Positions 1 through 10,595 of a stretch of DNA of 64,000 nucleotides are shown here, piece after piece. The translations under genes were made by a program, and so were the position numbers. Positions within the stretch are counted from its first letter, which is position 1. Each line of letters begins with the position of its first letter. The notes under the pieces were generated by a model. That model saw only the letters and a program-made list of their open reading frames with translations. It did no database searches and was not told the DNA's origin. The DNA comes from Parapristionchus giblindavisi (taxonomy: Eukaryota; Nematoda; Chromadorea; Rhabditida; Diplogasteridae): NCBI GenBank assembly GCA_943737045.1, contig CALSFV010000211.1:62001-126000 (forward strand), in the 5' to 3' direction.

Positions 1-136
1 TAGGCCACTTGATATAAAAAGGGAGCTAAAAATGACGATTTTAAGCGAAAATAACCAATTTTGTGATTCGACCCACCCTATTTCTTGAATTGACCCACTA
101 TATAAAAATAAACGGCGAGGGTACCGAAAATGTATG
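1..136. repeat. Right end of a short DNA element (CATACATTTTC family)
   Basis: The right end reads GAAAATGTATG, the inverse of the CATACATTTTC end seen on the better preserved copy at 21728-21872. The interior shares the 'gacccactatataaaaataaa' type stretch with the copy at 31723-31864. The left end is outside the window. Confidence 0.5.
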
Positions 137-155
137 AACTCCTCCGATGACGCTT

Positions 156-707
156 TCACCAGATTCGAGGTGGCGTGGGACGTTGCTCCTGGGTGGGCGT
201 CTGAAATCGATAATCGATTAGTCAGTCGAGAATATCGACCGTGATCTCCTTTTTCGTTATACTAACTCCGTACCACCACTCTCTCTCTCGAAACAAATAA
301 TCGGTGCAATTAATCAATACACCAAAAACATATCTACCGTAATCTAGGTCTAAACATCATCATAAAGTACCTTTTCCTCAATCATAACCTCTTCTGGGTC
401 ACTACGACCAGAAGGCGACGTCGTCAGACCGCTGCCCGAATCAGCGTCTATTGATTGACTGAAAAGAAAAGTACAGTTTGAGTAAGAGCAAGCAACAACC
501 AGTGATCATAGATCAAACTACAAATTGCCAATGATCAAAGAACAACTGATTAAACTTCAAACTACACTGTACGTACCTGCTTCCCCTACCAATGACCGCT
601 GAAGTTTGGTCGGCTCAACGCCAGCATTATTAGTGAAAAAAGCATCAAGATAGATGACCCCAAAGGTGCCTGATTCGATATTGAAAAATTGATAACAGAG
701 AATAGTT
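156..707 (-). CDS. C-terminal exons of an unrecognised protein
   Basis: Three minus-strand exons fit together in phase: 707-577, 447-371 and 200-156, ending in a TGA at 156-158. The acceptors read ..gacag, ..aatag and ..tttcag, and the donors gtacgt and gtactt. The joined reading frame has a hydrophobic start (IESGTFGVIYLDAFF), then an acidic and Ser-rich stretch (SGSGLTTSPSGRSDPEEVMI) and a Pro-rich end (TPTQEQRPTPPRIW). I do not recognise the family; the GTFGVIY string resembles a kinase glycine loop, but too little is visible to claim that. Upstream exons are not resolved: an open frame at 981-796 on the same strand could belong to it. Just upstream lies the boundary of the 4.7-kb tandem duplication, so the 5' part may be displaced. 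The start at 707 is chosen because it keeps the phase; 669 is an alternative acceptor. Confidence 0.5.
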
Positions 708-1805
708 CTGTCCAAGACCAAGCTCTTGCTAGATTACGGTAACGTGAGCCCCGGGGGCAACTAGTGACGCGCAATTCGAAATCTGCGAGGCACGTCTAGA
801 GGACAAAACTTGCTGGTGCCCCGTCTCTACAGCACAGGATCGAGACCAAAGAGCAAAAAATACAGGAGCGGGCATCACCATCTAACAAGTACAGTACAAA
901 ATCAGCGAGTGCGCGATGTGATCCACCAATAAGCGGATAAATATCATATCCATCGTGAAACCCGGATAAATACCATATCATCTTACAAGCATGTGGGTTT
1001 AGCTCTTTAGAGGTTCGAGTCTTTCAGTTTTGGGAAACTTTGCAAAGGGGAAAAAAAGATTTGGCGAATTCGGGGACCCATCCCATCATGATATGCCCGA
1101 AGCATCGCACAACTATGACACAATATTCCATTCCCATTTAAATGTTCCCCATTTTGAACTCTTTAAACAAAAGCATGAAACGGGTGAAAATATTTAAAAA
1201 AACAATGCAAATAAAGTGAGACGATGAAACAATTCCGGGCCAATTGTGATAGGACATCGGAGATGTAGTTGAGCGAGGAATGAAGTTGCAGAAAGGGGGT
1301 ACATCAGAAGAAGGATCATCTAAATTCTAAAAAAATAGTCAGTATGGAAATGTTTATGGATTGCACATTAAATAAACTCATTATCAGAACTTTTGCACAG
1401 ACAACACGATAATGGTTCACATAGTACTAATATATCTAGGCATGTAGGCGATGCAAAATTGTGTGTTACAGTAATCCAGGAAAGACGCGCGGTGTTACTA
1501 TTATTCATTTTGGCCACGCGGCCATTCGGAGAAAATGCGCTTTAGATAAGGGCACCAAAGGATTACGGTATATTGCGCAGGTGAAGGAATAATTAGGGGA
1601 CAATTTCAGAGCAGGCATAGTCAAAGCTCAACTAAACTATCTATTGTCTTTCTAGCACGTTCGAAGAGGGGGGAGAGGATCATCGAATTAATAAGAGCCC
1701 TCGACGGTTTGGGAATTTTTTGCTCAAAATGCGGTACTTTGTAAAATACTTTTCGACCTATGCCTAATAATCGTTGAATCATTAACCATACCTGTCCAAT
1801 GGATG

Positions 1806-2240
1806 GAGAGTTGAGTGGTTATGTGTTGCCAAACGAAGTAGTCATCGGGGGTTGAGTGGGAGATGTCAGGGCCATTCCAAAGAGTGGAGTAGGAGGACGA
1901 ATCGCTCCGCCTCGAAATGCCTGAGGTACTGACAGACTACCGTACTGCAAAATCAGATTAGATAACAGATCAAACTACACAAAAGATCAAGCCACAGATC
2001 AAGTATTAAACTACAAGTACAAAGCACAAAGTACATCAAACCCCGTTTGATCAGAGCAGTGCCGGGTGGAGATAGGGGTGATGACTGCCGCCACATATCA
2101 TTGACTGTAGATTGAGTGAAGAGAGTAGATGGATGGGCACTCATAGGAGTCATCGATGATGATGATAGAGATGGAAAAGTGGACGAGGAGAGGCCGTAGC
2201 TGTTCCTGATCCACAAATCAATGACGAATTGAGATGAGTC
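1806..2240 (-). pseudogene. Broken copy 1 of the Ser/Pro-rich gene 3' end
   Basis: Homologous to 12416-12864, covering the last two exons and the intron between them. Relative to that gene an 8-nt deletion near the donor changes the phase of the first exon, and the final exon meets a TAA earlier (after ..SFGNT). Homology stops at a foldback arm on one side and at the CATAGGTCGAA fragment on the other. It is therefore a non-functional fragment. Confidence 0.75.
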
Positions 2241-2530
2241 GTTGAAATCGCGTTTTCAGTTATTACTCCATAACCAATGGTACGAAAATTTGCAGACTAT
2301 GCACCAGGGGCAGATTTTTATGACGATCTCGCCCGTATAATTCATTTTTCATGAAAAAGGTTCTGAAATTTTCAAAATTTGAATTTCTGACAATGGAAAA
2401 AGTGTTTTTTGCGAGATACATAGATCGGACCGTAATGACTTCAGGATCCCATAGAAAAAATTTCAGACACTTTGCAGGAGGTACTTTCGAGTTTTAGTGC
2501 AGCAAATTCTGCTCCTAAACCTTCGATATC
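2241..2530. mobile_element. Half of a foldback element (family of 17720-18707)
   Basis: Shares runs such as TTGAAATCGCGTTTT, TCATGAAAAA..TTCAAAATT and a 'gagttttagtgcag' end with one arm of the 988-bp foldback at 17720-18707. Only one arm is present. It directly abuts the broken exon copy, so it may have been involved in the breakpoint. Confidence 0.6.
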
Positions 2531-2684
2531 CTAGTATCTACAGTAGTCTATACCTAAGGTAACCGGCTCCATCTCCTTGATATAGTCATTTGTACAGTAT
2601 CATTAATTTCGATCAATATAATCGATTAATTTATTCCATTGATTTCCTATGCCAGTTGCCCCCAAATACAAGACCAAAAGTACT

Positions 2685-2877
2685 GTAACGTCATTGTTCG
2701 TCGTACGTCATTGTCTCCTCAATAAACAGTGTAGTAGATTCAACACAACTTTATCTTTACAGACAACAAGCACATCAACACAATAAAAATGATGATACCG
2801 TCCTTTTATATCACACGAATAGTCAAAACATAGAAGATGTAGAGGAGACAATGAAGTACGACGAACAATGACGTTAC
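2685..2877. mobile_element. 193-bp foldback element
   Basis: Terminal inverted repeats of about 36 nt start GTAACGTCATTGTTCGTCG on the left and end CGACGAACAATGACGTTAC on the right. The interior is AT-rich and has no reading frame that can be supported. Its duplicate is at 7363-7555. No target duplication is evident. Confidence 0.8.
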
Positions 2878-3006
2878 AAGGACTGCATGTCAAATACAAT
2901 TCCAATTAATAGTGTGCATTCCTGAAAGCGTAATAAAATTCATTTATTTATTATTGTTAGTGTTATGCAGACTCCTACAGAAATAATATTTCAAACACAC
3001 AGTCGA

Positions 3007-3045
3007 GTAAAAATCAATAATAAACTATTTATTATTGATTTTTAC
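3007..3045. repeat. AT-rich perfect hairpin
   Basis: An 18-nt arm (GTAAAAATCAATAATAAA), a 3-nt spacer and its exact complement, followed by more AT palindromes to about 3090. Present again at 7685-7723 in the second tandem unit. Confidence 0.75.
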
Positions 3046-4465
3046 ATTATTATAATAATAATTATTAATATTATAATTATTATTAAAGTATTTATATCAA
3101 ATGAATATTATATACATCTTAAATAAACAAATTATAGTAAAAACAAAAATATAAAAGGTGCTTTCAATATTTTAGGTGAGATGTAATTACGGAGGGAGCA
3201 ACAGATCCGTTTTCCATGTGGTCCAAAGTCGGCTTAGCCGGTGTCTTCTGATTGGTTGGGTGCAGTAACAATTCTGAAAAGGAACATAGGAGCTAGTCGT
3301 ATAATCCGTAATATACTTACGCAAACGACAGATGTCTCGGTCGCAATCAGGAGGAGATATACATAAAGTGTTAGTGTTAGTTACATCCCTTTCAATTTGT
3401 AAGGAATGTAAATATCATTCATAATATTGATATTAATCGATAGATATGAATCGATAGAAAGATGCTATAAGCATCTGGAAAGACGAATTTACATTAAGGC
3501 TTTAACACTTAATTGACGTCGAAAATTAATCGATTAGTATCTATAAAAATATGGAATGTGCGACAAAAAATAATCTGAAGCAGGTAAAAGATGTAGCAAT
3601 GAGAAAGATAATTGAACTTTGTTTTGATGACGATGCAAAAAAATGATATGAAATACCGTAGCTAAGGATTTCAGAAACTAGAATGTGAAAATAGAATTAT
3701 AACTATGAAAATAAGCGATCAGATACAATAAGAATGTAAATTGAAAAAGAGAATGTAAGAATGATTGGAAAAAGGATGAGATAGAATAGAAAGATGGAAT
3801 GTGCAACAAACTGCAAGGAAAACGCAGACTTTTTCACATGATGTCGACATTTTTTCACTGCTTCTTCTCACCCTTTCTTCCTTTTTCTCCTATCCTTTAC
3901 ACGAGAGGATCGGCTTCTGACTCACCCCTTCAAGGAATCGGAAATGATTAAAACGATATTGATTGATTGACATGAGATTCCCTTTATTTATTTGATGTAT
4001 CACTTACAACTGTATTTTCAACGATACGAATTCTATCAACAGGCTCCATTTTCTAATTCATTTGTCAACTTCTAATTTAATTAGAATTTTATCTAATATG
4101 CAGACAGTGTCAGTAAACTTTCTTGGAAGGAATTTGAACAGCGTACAGACAATCTTTGACAAATGGAAGTCCTAAAATGGGGAAAAGAGGATTATTGACC
4201 GTATAAAATACACTTGTTTATTTGGTACGAGAGTAGCCCACCACAACCAGAATGTGTTTCTATGTTTAGAGAGAGAGAGAGCACAAGCGAGATAGTAGGT
4301 GGATCAGAGAGAGCGAGGAAGGAAAGGATGAAATAGTTGGGAGTTCCTGGATAGTTCTTTCTCTCTTTAGCAGCCAGTAGCAAGGCAATTACACAAGTAC
4401 ATTTTATACGGCCTATAGTCTATAGAAGCCTAAAAGGAACTAAAAAAAACTTTGCAAAAGTTTTA

Positions 4466-4618
4466 GTCCGCGGCAGGATTCGAACCTGCGATCGGATTCC
4501 CTAAGCACTACTTCCCCTCCGCACCTTCAGTCTCGTAGCTCCGGTGGTGTAGCGGTAAACCTCTACGACCATCGTGAATTCATGGGAATAGAGATCGCAG
4601 GTTCGAACCCATCGGAGT
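4466..4618. repeat. Head-to-head pair of tRNA-like sequences (copy 1)
   Basis: On the minus strand (about 4535 to 4466) there is a perfect B-box GGTTCGAATCC in a 5-bp T-stem GCAGG/CCTGC. On the plus strand (4538-4618) there is an A-box-like TGGTGTAGCGGTAA, a CTCTA/TAGAG stem, and B-box GGTTCGAACCC, with acceptor-like ends GCTCCGG and TCGGAGT. The two 5' ends touch, so transcription would diverge from the centre. Neither folds as a full canonical tRNA (the plus-strand T-stem is too short), so I call these tRNA-derived rather than tRNA genes. Other pairs: 9168-9321, 51971-52124, 53813-53966 and 55717-55870, plus two with one degraded partner. Confidence 0.7.
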
Positions 4619-4807
4619 GATAGGTGCTGGTCGCCTATTCATCACGTCGTGTGATCCTAAACCTTCGCGAATGCAGGGAATAGAGATCAATGCTCATCTG
4701 AGTATTGAAAACCAGACGTCGGACTATCAAAAGTCAGAATCAGAATAAGTTGTATACACAGTATGGCACAATCAAATGGTGCTTGATTTTTTTGTTTTTC
4801 ATGTTAT

Positions 4808-5071
4808 TCATTTTAGGTAGTCAAGAAACAGTCTCCGAAACGACTGATTCATAAACCATCTCTCTTTTATTAAAATAACATTCGGTTTCACGCAGTTTTG
4901 CAAGTTAGCGTGCTTGAATAGTATTGTTTTGTCATCGTACACTAATTTTATATGCATTAGCACATGGTTTAAAGATCGTTCAGTTTTATAGAAGAATCTG
5001 ATAAAGAGTGTATACGACGCCATCGTCAAGTTCAATTCAATGTACCACTGTGTATACTGCGTATTACTCAA
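4808..5071 (-). other. Repeated 87-residue open frame, function unknown
   Basis: An open frame on the minus strand that is intact and unchanged at 9774-9511 in the second tandem unit, and degraded around 51490-51760. It includes YTLFIRFFYKTERSLNHVLM. A related stretch is readable at 54241-54495 (HFIRFMNWLLDAKKRLRG). It sits inside the repeat that carries the tRNA-like pair. Preservation between the tandem units may simply reflect their youth; I do not recognise the product. Confidence 0.3.
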
Positions 5072-5149
5072 CGAAAAAACATAAATGAAATATTATTTAT
5101 GTTTTTACCCTCATCATTAAAGATTTACCCTCATCATTAAAGATTCTCG

Positions 5150-5310
5150 AATTCGTCCCTAAACCCCCATCCTTTACAAACTGCCACCGAGCCAAAACCG
5201 AAATCGCCTTATGCGACGGAAATCCATCTATCCCTCTTCTGTGTACACGTCACCCTACTATTATATATATTTGATGGAATAAAGAATAAATAAATAAATA
5301 AATTGGTTGA
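5150..5310 (+). repeat. Retroposon-like 3' tail ending GATGGAATAAAGAATAA(ATAA)n
   Basis: Recurring pattern: '..AAACTGCCAC..', 'CCGAAATCGC..', 'GGAAATCCATC', then GATGGAATAAAG and a simple A/T tail. Related copies are at 16310-16400, 39285-39420, 43495-43600 (reverse), 59690-59800 and 62050-62200. This looks like the 3' end of a LINE or SINE family; no protein is visible with it. Confidence 0.5.
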
Positions 5311-5423
5311 TCTATTAGTCAGCTACTGTATTCATCTAACGAGATGGGGATTTTAAAATATGTATATTTGTATAAAGGGGTGGTGGTTTTTGTTATCGAG
5401 TTTCGATTTATCGATCGATTAAA

Positions 5424-5561
<138 letters not shown>

Positions 5562-6482
5562 AGCGTACAACATTGGAGGCGGCGACATGGCGCATCGCAC
5601 TCGAGTACTGTGCGGGAGTGCTTGTCAGTGCTTACAAGGGCATGTGAAGTGATGGGTTCCGCTATTCAGAGGTTCGAGTCTTTCAGTATTGGAAAACTTT
5701 GCAAAAGGCAAAAAAAGATTTGGCGAATTCGGGGACCCATCCCATCATGATATGCCCGAAGCATCGCACAACTATGACACAATATTCCATTCCCATTTAA
5801 ATGTTCCCCATTTTGAACTCTTTAAACAAAAGCATGAAACGGGTGAAAATATTTAAAAAAAACAATGCAAATAAAGTGAGACGATGAAACAATTCCGGGC
5901 CAATTGTGATAGGACATCGGAGATGTAGTTGAGCGAGGAATGAAGTTGCAGAAAGGGGGTACATCAGAAGAAGGATCATCTAAATTTTAAAAAAAATTAG
6001 TCAGTAATGAAATGTTTATGGATTGCACAGTGAATAAACTCATTATCAGAACTTTTGCACAGACAACACGATAATGATTCACATAGTACTAATATATCTA
6101 GGCACGTAAGCGATGCTTAATTGTGCGTTACAGTAATCCAGGAAAGACGCGCGGTGTTACTATTATTCATTTTGGCTACGCAGCCATTCAGAGAAAAGCT
6201 CGCTTTAGATAAGGGCACCAAAGGATTACGGTATATTGCGCAGGTGAAGGAATAATTAGGGGACAATTTCAGAGCAGGCATAGTCAAAGCTCAACTAAAC
6301 TATCTATTGTCTTTCTAGCACGTTCGAAGAGGGGGGAGAGGATCATCGAATCAATAAGAATCCTCGACGGCTTGGGAATTTTTTGCTCAAAATGCGGTCA
6401 GGCTTAGTACTTTGTACAATACTTTTCGACCTATGCCTAATAATCGTTGAATCATTGATTAACCATACCTGTCCAATGGATG

Positions 6483-6918
6483 GAGAGTTGAGTGGTTATG
6501 TGTTGCCAAACGAAGTAGTCATCGGGGGTTGAGTGGGAGATGTCAGGGGCATTCCAAAGCGTGGAGTAGGAGGACGAATCGCTCCGCCTCGAAATGCCTG
6601 AGGTACTGACAGACTACCGTACTGCAAAATCAGATTAGATAACAGATCAAACTACACAAAAGATCAAGCCACAGATCAAGTATTAAACTACAAGTACAAA
6701 GCACAAAGCACATCAAACCCCGTTTGATCAGAGCAGTGCCGGGTGGAGATAGGGGTGATGACTGCCGCCACATATCATTGACTGTAGATTGAGTGAAGAG
6801 AGTAGATGGATGGGCACTCATAGGAGTCATCGATGATGATGATAGAGATGGAAAGAGTGGACGAGGAGAGGCCGTAGCTGCTCCTGATCCACAAATCAAT
6901 GACGAATTGAGATGAGTC
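6483..6918 (-). pseudogene. Broken copy 2 of the Ser/Pro-rich gene 3' end
   Basis: Matches 1806-2240 and carries the same 8-nt deletion and early TAA, so these lesions predate the tandem duplication. It lacks the small change in the Ser-rich part that copy 1 carries (frame ..SPRPLFPSLSSSSMTP is kept here). Confidence 0.75.
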
Positions 6919-7362
6919 GTTGAAATCGCGTTTTCAGATATTACTCCATAACCAATGGTACGAAAATTTGCAGACTATGCACCAGGGGCAGATTTTTATG
7001 ACGATCTCGCCCGTATAATTCATTTTTCATGAAAAAGGTTCTGAAATTTTCAAAATTTGAATTTCTGACAATGGAAAAAGTGTTTTTTGCGAGATACATA
7101 GATCGGACCGTAATGACTTCAGGATCCCATAGAAAAAATTTCAGACACTTTGCAGGAGGTACTTTCGAGTTTTAGTGCAGCAAATTCTGCTCCTAAACCT
7201 TCGATATCCTAGTATCTACAGTAGTCTATACCTAAGGTAACCGGCTCCATCTCCTTGATATAGTCATTTGTACAGTATCATTAATTTCGATCAATATAAT
7301 CGATTAATTTATTCCATTGATTTCCTATGCCAGTTGCCCCCAAATACAAGACCAAAAGTACT

Positions 7363-7555
7363 GTAACGTCATTGTTCGTCGTACGTCATTGTCTCCTCAA
7401 TAAACAGTGTAGTAGATTCAACACAACTTTATCTTTACAGACAACAAGCACATCAACACAATAAAAATGATGATACCGTCCTTTTATATCACACGAATAG
7501 TCAAAACATAGAAGATGTAGAGGAGACAATGAAGTACGACGAACAATGACGTTAC
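7363..7555. mobile_element. 193-bp foldback element, second copy
   Basis: Duplicate of 2685-2877 carried along by the tandem duplication, not an independent insertion. Confidence 0.8.
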
Positions 7556-9167
7556 AAGGACTGCATGTCAAATACAATTCCAATTAATAGTGTGCATTCC
7601 TGAAAGCGTAATAAAATTCATTTATTTATTATTGTTAGTGTTATGCAGACTCCTACAGAAATAATATTTCAAACACACAGTCGAGTAAAAATCAATAATA
7701 AACTATTTATTATTGATTTTTACATTATTATAATAATAATTATTAATATTATAATTATTATTAAAGTATTTATATCAAATGAATATTATATACATCTTAA
7801 ATAAACAAATTATAGTAAAAACAAAAATATAAAAGGTGCTTTCAATATTTTAGGTGAGATGTAATTACGGAGGGAGCAACAGATCCGTTTTCCATGTGGT
7901 CCAAAGTCGGCTTAGCCGGTGTCTTCTGATTGGTTGGGTGCAGTAACAATTCTGAAAAGGAACATAGGAGCTAGTCGTATAATCCGTAATATACTTACGC
8001 AAACGACAGATGTCTCGGTCGCAATCAGGAGGAGATATACATAAAGTGTTAGTGTTAGTTACATCCCTTTCAATTTGTAAGGAATGTAAATATCATTCAT
8101 AATATTGATATTAATCGATAGATATGAATCGATAGAAAGATGCTATAAGCATCTGGAAAGACGAATTTACATTAAGGCTTTAACACTTAATTGACGTCGA
8201 AAATTAATCGATTAGTATCTATAAAAATATGGAATGTGCGACAAAAAATAATCTGAAGCAGGTAAAAGATGTAGCAATGAGAAAGATAATTGAACTTTGT
8301 TTTGATGACGATGCAAAAAAATGATATGAAATACCGTTGCTAAGGATTTCAGAAACTAGAATGTGAAAATAGAATTATAACTATGAAAATAAGCGATCAG
8401 ATACAATAAGAATGTAAATTGAAAAAGAGAATGTAAGAATGATTGGAAAAAGGATGAGAAAGAATAGAAAGATGGAATGTGCAACAAACTGCAAGGAAAA
8501 CGCAGACTTTTTCACATGATGTCGACATTTTTTCACTGCTTCTTCTCACCCTTTCTTCCTTTTTCTCCTATCCTTTACACGAGAGGATCGGCTTCTGACT
8601 CACCCCTTCAAGGAATCGGAAATGATTAAAACGATATTGATTGATTGACATGAGATTCTCTTTATTTATTTGATGTATCACTTACAACTTTATTTTCAAC
8701 GATACGAATTCTATCAACAGGCTCCATTTTCTAATTCATTTGTCAACTTCTAATTTAATTAAAATTTTATCTGATATGCAGACAGTGTCAGTAAACTTCC
8801 TTGGAAGGAATTTGAAAAGCGTACTTTTAATATGGCACTTTATGGCCTACAGACAATCTTTGACAAATGGAAGTCCTAAAATGGGGAAAAGAGGATTATT
8901 GACCGTATAAAATACACTTGTTTATTTGGTACGAGAGTAGCCCACCACAACCAGAATGTGTTTCTATGTTTAGAGAGAGAGAGAGCACAAGCGAGATAGT
9001 AGGTGGATCAGAGAGAGCGAGGAAGGAAAGGATGAAATAGTTGGGAGTTCCTGGATAGTTCTTTCTCTCTTTAGCAGCCAGTAGCAAGGCAATTACACAA
9101 GTACATTTTATACGGCCTATAGTCTATAGAAGCCTAAAAGGAACTAAAAAAACTTTGCAAAAGTTTT

Positions 9168-9321
9168 AGTCCGCGGCAGGATTCGAACCTGCGATCGGAT
9201 TCCCTAAGCACTACTTCCCCTCCGCACCTTCAGTCTCGTAGCTCCGGTGGTGTAGCGGTAAACCTCTACGACCATCGTGAATTCATGGGAATAGAGATCG
9301 CAGGTTCAAACCCATCGGAGT
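9168..9321. repeat. Head-to-head pair of tRNA-like sequences (copy 2)
   Basis: Duplicate of 4466-4618. The minus partner keeps the perfect B-box; the plus partner has GGTTCAAACCC, which would be expected to weaken TFIIIC binding. Confidence 0.65.
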
Positions 9322-9510
9322 GATAGGTGCTGGTCGCCTATTCATCACGTCGTGTGATCCTAAACCTTCGCGAATGCAGGGAATAGAGATCAATGCTCAT
9401 CTGAGTATTGAAAACCAGACGTCGGACTATCAAAAGTCAGAATCAGAATAAGTTGTATACACAGTATGGCACAATCAAATGGTGCTTGATTTTTTTGTTT
9501 TTCATGTTAT

Positions 9511-9774
9511 TCATTTTAGGTAGTCAAGAAACAGTCTCCGAAACGACTGATTCATAAACCATCTCTCTTTTATTAAAATAACATTCGGTTTCACGCAGTT
9601 TTGCAAGTTAGCGTGCTTGAATAGTATTGTTTTGTCATCGTACACTAATTTTATATGCATTAGCACATGGTTTAAAGATCGTTCAGTTTTATAGAAGAAT
9701 CTGATAAAGAGTGTATACGACGCCATCGTCAAGTTCAATTCAATGTACCACTGTGTATACTGCGTATTACTCAA
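9511..9774 (-). other. Repeated 87-residue open frame, second copy
   Basis: Identical in translation to the frame at 4808-5071. See that entry. Confidence 0.3.
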
Positions 9775-10126
9775 CGAAAAAACATAAATGAAATATTATT
9801 TATGTTTTTACCCTCATCATTAAAGATTTACCCTCATCATTAAAGATTCTCGAATTCGTCCCTAAACCCCCATCCTTTACAAACTGCCACCGAGCCAAAA
9901 CCGAAATCGCCTTATGCGACGGAAATCCATCTATCCCTCTTCTGTGTACACGTCACCCTACTATTATATATATTTGATGGAATAAAGAATAAATAAATAA
10001 ATAAATTGGTTGATCTATTAGTCAGCTACTGTATTCATCTAACGAGATGGGGATTTTAAAATATGTATATTTGTATAAAGGGGTGGTGGTTTTTGTTATC
10101 GAGTTTCGATTTATCGATCGATTAAA

Positions 10127-10306
<180 letters not shown>

Positions 10307-10363
10307 AGCGTACAACATTGGAGGCGGCGACATGGCGCATCGCACTCGAGTACTGTGCGGGAG

Positions 10364-10595
10364 GAAATCTGCGGGAGTGGCTGACGGTCAGCGATTGTGT
10401 ATTATTGTATTCCAATCTATCGAAATAAAGTCATACATTTTGGTAACAGGGGATGAAAACAAGGTACAAAATGGAGCGAATACAGTAGTACGCATAAAAT
10501 ACTATGTCGCAACTGTGGCAACATAAGACAATGGTGGGGTCGATATCATAGCTTGGAGGATTTTGTAAATTGTGTTTATGCCTCTTTTATTTCAG
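10364..10595. other. Spacer between the tandem duplication and the kinase exons
   Basis: No exon resembling a kinase N-lobe is visible here. The sequence up to the acceptor at 10595 (..ttatttcag) reads as intron. Confidence 0.4.

Noticed and set aside
577..707. Kinase glycine loop (GTFGVIY) in the minus-strand gene near the left end
   Set aside because: No lysine, helix C or other kinase motif follows in the next exons, which are Ser- and Pro-rich and reach a stop.
4538..4618. Genuine tRNA gene
   Set aside because: A- and B-boxes are present but the T-stem has too few pairs and the anticodon stem encloses more than 20 nt; better read as tRNA-derived.
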